Below, in pieces: positions 61,716 to 64,000 of a stretch of DNA of 64,000 nucleotides. The position numbers were made by a program, and so were the translations under genes. Every line of letters begins with the position of its first letter. The first letter of the stretch is position 1. This stretch comes from 55-13 sp037190145 (GTDB lineage: Bacteria; Armatimonadota; Fimbriimonadia; Fimbriimonadales; Fimbriimonadaceae). Where the stretch lies: contig JBBCJU010000008.1 of NCBI GenBank assembly GCA_037190145.1, positions 415,112-479,111 of the forward strand. The letters run 5' to 3'. The notes below the pieces were generated by a model. That model did not search any database and was not told where the DNA came from. It was given only the letters and a program-made list of their open reading frames with translations.

Positions 61716-61914
61716 CGTTGGTTTCTCCTGCTTCAAGTTGCTCGCCCCAATTTCCTTTCGTGGAATACGGTCGATCGGGCAACGAAGAGCTGTTCTATTA
61801 TGGCTTCTCTAATGGCGAAACCCAAAATCCTTTAACTCAGAGATCATCGTTTTTTTACCGGTACGATTGGGTCTGTACGCCAATGGCTTGTGCTTTGCTA
61901 ATAAGGAGACTATC

Positions 61915-63144
61915 ATGCGCTCCACTTGCCTTAGTTTGGGAATCCTGTTATCAGCAACTTCCTTCGCTGGAAGTTTTACAATTCAGGATGTTTTCCCAAG
62001 TGATTCGGCTGGATATGCGCTGACTCCCAAGCTTGGCGAGCCATTTTGGATGACAGTGCGATACCAAGTTGGCCAAAATACAGTTGGATCAATGCAAGTC
62101 TCTGCACCTGGAGCTTATCTAAATTCTGGAGGCTTCTTGAGCCAGCATGGAGCTCGGCAAGCAACTTATGGACCGCTGGTACACCTTTACGATGGCCCAA
62201 TGCCAGTAAGGGTACAGATTGGAGATGCTCTGACAGATGTGTCCATTACTCCGACCTCGGCTTCTCGAGGAGTTGAGTATCACACCCCTAGGCATTGGCA
62301 AGCAGAATTTGGAGCCGCCATTCAATTCAAGTTTGGGGCTTCATCAAAGCTGGAGTGGATTATTCCCCGCGCTCCTTCTTTTGGCTTTCAACAAGTCCAA
62401 GTAACTCGACAGTATGATGGCCAGCTTGTAGCGCAGGATGTTTATCGGCTTTTGAATGTAAACCAGATCGCCTCAAACTTCTTCAGCACTTCTTCCTCAG
62501 TTCGGATTAACGCCCAAACTTTACGATCGGTGAAGTTTGATGCTCTGAAAAAGCTGCCTAACGATGTGAAGGCTTACGTGAAGTCTGAAACTTACATTGA
62601 GTCTGGTGACCGAAACGTGAAAAACTTGGTCTCGGCAGCTTTACCAAAGAATTTTCAGAAGAACCTGTCGGTTTATGACGCTGCGCAAGCTTTGTATCTG
62701 GCAGTCATCACTAAGCTTCAGTATGTGGACAATCCTGGTGGAGGTCCAAGTGCGGCTCAGGCTTTGCGAACGGGGTATGGAGACTGCGGCTTCTTTGCCT
62801 CCGCATTCTCGGCGGCCTGCCGTAATGCTGGAATTCCGGCGCGACCGATCGCCGGATTTCTGAAGGGCAGCAATGAATGGCACGTATGGGCAGAGTTTTA
62901 TGTTCCAAATCACGGTTGGGTACCTGTCGACCCATCATTTGCCGATGGACTCGACCCGCAAGGTCGATACCCCCTCTATTTTGGGGTTATCCCTGAGTTG
63001 AATGAGCGAGTAGCTACAGCTATCGGGTTTGACCATAGCTTTGGAAAATACAAAGTGCCGCTGCTGCAGTCTCCGTATGCCATTACCGATGTAAAGAAAG
63101 TGTTGTCTGCCAGGGCATGGAGCTACTTAGTCGAGACCAACTAG
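61915..63144 (+). CDS. Secreted transglutaminase-like protein
   Basis: From ATG 61915 (AAGGAG 6 nt upstream) the product is about 409 residues with signal peptide MRSTCLSLGILLSATSFAGS. The first ~200 mature residues look beta-rich and may be an adhesion or substrate domain. A transglutaminase-like core follows: GYGDCGFFASAFSAACRNAGIPARPIAGF (catalytic Cys), EWHVWAEFYVPNHGWVPVDPSFADG (His and Asp). Such bacterial proteins act as cysteine peptidases or cross-linkers in the envelope; the actual reaction is unknown. Confidence 0.87.
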   Translation: MRSTCLSLGILLSATSFAGSFTIQDVFPSDSAGYALTPKLGEPFWMTVRYQVGQNTVGSMQVSAPGAYLNSGGFLSQHGARQATYGPLVHLYDGPMPVRVQIGDALTDVSITPTSASRGVEYHTPRHWQAEFGAAIQFKFGASSKLEWIIPRAPSFGFQQVQVTRQYDGQLVAQDVYRLLNVNQIASNFFSTSSSVRINAQTLRSVKFDALKKLPNDVKAYVKSETYIESGDRNVKNLVSAALPKNFQKNLSVYDAAQALYLAVITKLQYVDNPGGGPSAAQALRTGYGDCGFFASAFSAACRNAGIPARPIAGFLKGSNEWHVWAEFYVPNHGWVPVDPSFADGLDPQGRYPLYFGVIPELNERVATAIGFDHSFGKYKVPLLQSPYAITDVKKVLSARAWSYLVETN

Positions 63145-63399
63145 GAGTTTTTGCGCCAAACGCCGCAAGTTGATCTTTACCAGGATGCAAAAGCGGCCGA
63201 CGATCCGAGAACAACGACATGCAAGGCGAATCTCATGATCAAAACTTAATCAAGTCGTCCCTTTTGGACCTGAAAGTGAGCTCGCTTGTTTCCCTCTCGT
63301 CACCATATCTAGACCAGTTGCGGTTCGCCTCCCTCACCATCTCCCCTTTGGATCGGGAGGCTATCAATACTCAATGCCTCTATTGGGCAGAAGGCTCGC
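63145..63399. other. Intergenic region before tRNA-Thr
   Basis: No gene or RNA is evident. A 62-codon frame at 63219-63407 has no recognisable motif or ribosome-binding site and overlaps the tRNA promoter, so it is not called. Confidence 0.5.
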
Positions 63400-63429
63400 T
63401 TAACTAAAGGATGGGAGGCCGGGTATCAT
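63400..63429 (+). promoter_or_regulatory. Promoter of tRNA-Thr
   Basis: TTAACT (63400-63405) and TATCAT (63424-63429) with 18-bp spacing; the same TATCAT -10 is used by the tRNA-fMet promoter. The start site would be near 63436, 10 nt before the mature tRNA. Confidence 0.55.
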
Positions 63430-63445
63430 CTTTCTGCTTCAACGG

Positions 63446-63520
63446 GCCGATGTAGCTCAGGGGTAGAGCAGCTGTTTCGTAAACAGCAGGTCGCAGGTTC
63501 GAATCCCGTCATCGGCTCCA
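63446..63520 (+). tRNA. tRNA-Thr (anticodon CGT)
   Basis: A complete 75-nt cloverleaf with encoded CCA: acceptor GCCGATG/CATCGGC, D arm GCTCAGGGGTAGAGC, anticodon stem GCTGT/ACAGC with loop TTCGTAA (anticodon CGT), T arm GGTTCGAATCC. The discriminator is T. It reads ACG codons. Confidence 0.95.
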
Positions 63521-63530
63521 GTAGATTCGC

Positions 63531-64000
63531 TGTCCATACCGGACACATAGGTTACATTTCGTTCCGGAGACATAGGTTACACCTTAATGGCTCCAAATGG
63601 GTTTTCTAGGGGTTGCAGACATCTCTCTTCGAGGTCGATGTACCCCAGGTCGAAGTTCATAAAAGAGACGAGCCATGTGTTTTCTTCCACCTCTTTGAGC
63701 CCCAGTTTCTGTCCTTGAAAGACGTGCGAAATATTGATTTTCTTCCGATGGATGCAGACTCTTCCGCAGGATGTGACGACGATCTCACGGTCGTGGAAGG
63801 GGTAATTCAGTTCTGGTAGTCCAGTGTAGGGTTTTGTGGATCTAGTATAGATTTCTGCTGGCATCTTCAAACCGAGCGCTTCATGCGGCCTTTGGCAATT
63901 GAACTCCTCTCGGAACTCATCGAAGCGAGCTTGCTGCTGGAGAAAGTTGGTTTTGGCCGGTCTAGTCGCTTCTTTCTTGAGGGTTAGGTGCATCCTCTCG
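63531..64000 (-). mobile_element. End of an IS481-type insertion sequence (truncated by window)
   Basis: The transposase reading frame runs out of the window on the right. The 3' end of the element is taken near 63531 (TGTCCATACCGG), 10 bp after tRNA-Thr. The end region contains the 18-bp motif CCGGACACATAGGTTACA (63539-63556) and a near-identical copy, CCGGAGACATAGGTTACA (63564-63581), 25 bp apart and differing at one base, probably transposase-binding sites. The second overlaps the transposase stop codon. Confidence 0.75.
63577..64000 (-). CDS. IS481-family transposase, C-terminal part (partial)
   Basis: The frame continues in from the right edge; the first codons in the window read ERMHLTLKKEATRPAKTN, internal to the protein, so the ATG near 63993 is not its start. 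The block FLQQQARFDEFREEFNCQRPHEALGLKMPAEIYTRSTKPY is the C-terminal part of the DDE core of IS481 transposases, with the final catalytic Glu upstream of it. The remaining ~90 residues are the extended tail found in this family. The gene is intact as far as seen. Confidence 0.85.
   Translation of the reverse strand, partial: ERMHLTLKKEATRPAKTNFLQQQARFDEFREEFNCQRPHEALGLKMPAEIYTRSTKPYTGLPELNYPFHDREIVVTSCGRVCIHRKKINISHVFQGQKLGLKEVEENTWLVSFMNFDLGYIDLEERCLQPLENPFGAIKV

Noticed and set aside
61610..62023. 137-codon frame across the hppD/transglutaminase divergent region
   Set aside because: It overlaps the well supported starts and signal peptide of both neighbours and has no family features.
63219..63407. 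62-codon frame before tRNA-Thr
   Set aside because: No ribosome-binding site, no motif, and it overlaps the tRNA promoter.

Overview
The window looks like chromosomal DNA of a Fimbriimonadia-type member of the Armatimonadota. This is inferred from three things: the prepilin-like protein with its N-terminal FTLIELLVVIAIIAILAAILFPVFAQAKEAA-type segment, a cluster of PEP-CTERM proteins ending in a conserved PEPFTMALG...RRRMKK tail, and a set of single housekeeping genes with frequent GTG/TTG starts and 4-bp start/stop overlaps. Menaquinone appears to be made by the futalosine route (mqnC) and isoprenoids by the MEP route (dxr). No rRNA, CRISPR array or prophage was seen.

Layout. 1-4.8 kb: tail of a UPF0182-like membrane protein, a GH1 glycosidase, tyrA-aroA (aromatic amino acids), and a small exported protein. 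4.8-11 kb: an S41/PDZ protease diverging from a six-hairpin-glycosidase-like protein, followed by a YfhO-like membrane protein whose start is anomalous. 11-13.4 kb: two tandem ClpS-like adaptors, an exported repeat protein and a TPR protein. 13.4-21.5 kb: ftsH and tilS on the minus strand; mgtE behind a structured leader; ftsK. 21.6-24.3 kb: three PEP-CTERM paralogues, each with its own terminator. 24.3-28.1 kb: purB, a DUF3298 protein, a zinc-ribbon protein, an ArsR-like regulator and a prepilin. 28.2-34.2 kb: a CHASE4-HAMP-PAS-GGDEF-EAL protein, uvrB and a second GGDEF protein. 34.2-38.8 kb: rhodanese, sufE, mqnC, a beta-propeller lipoprotein and a nitrilase.

39-43.6 kb is a minus-strand run: lysA, an M50 protease, trpS, a 72-residue protein overlapping a nucleotidyltransferase (possible toxin-antitoxin-like pair), and a HAD phosphatase that ends at a terminator. 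43.9-49.8 kb runs plus: a thioredoxin-fold RedB-like protein, a sensor kinase and an HD-GYP response regulator, translationally coupled, then dxr-rseP. 49.9-51.5 kb: an AbiE-type (type IV) abortive-infection/toxin-antitoxin pair directly 3' of the initiator tRNA gene, with an inverted repeat over its promoter. 51.7-59.7 kb: a DUF948-like membrane protein coupled to a large uncharacterised protein, a short GH4-like Rossmann protein, and gltB. 60-64 kb: CsbD, a 54-residue DUF1328 protein, HPPD, a secreted transglutaminase, tRNA-Thr(CGT), and the end of an IS481-type element cut by the window edge.

The most useful leads for follow-up are the AbiE locus with its operator-like repeat, the nucleotidyltransferase/72-residue pair inside a biosynthetic operon, the unclassified mgtE leader, the PEP-CTERM paralogue array, and the tandem ClpS pair with altered ligand-binding residues. 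All functional calls are by eye from motifs; no database search was run.
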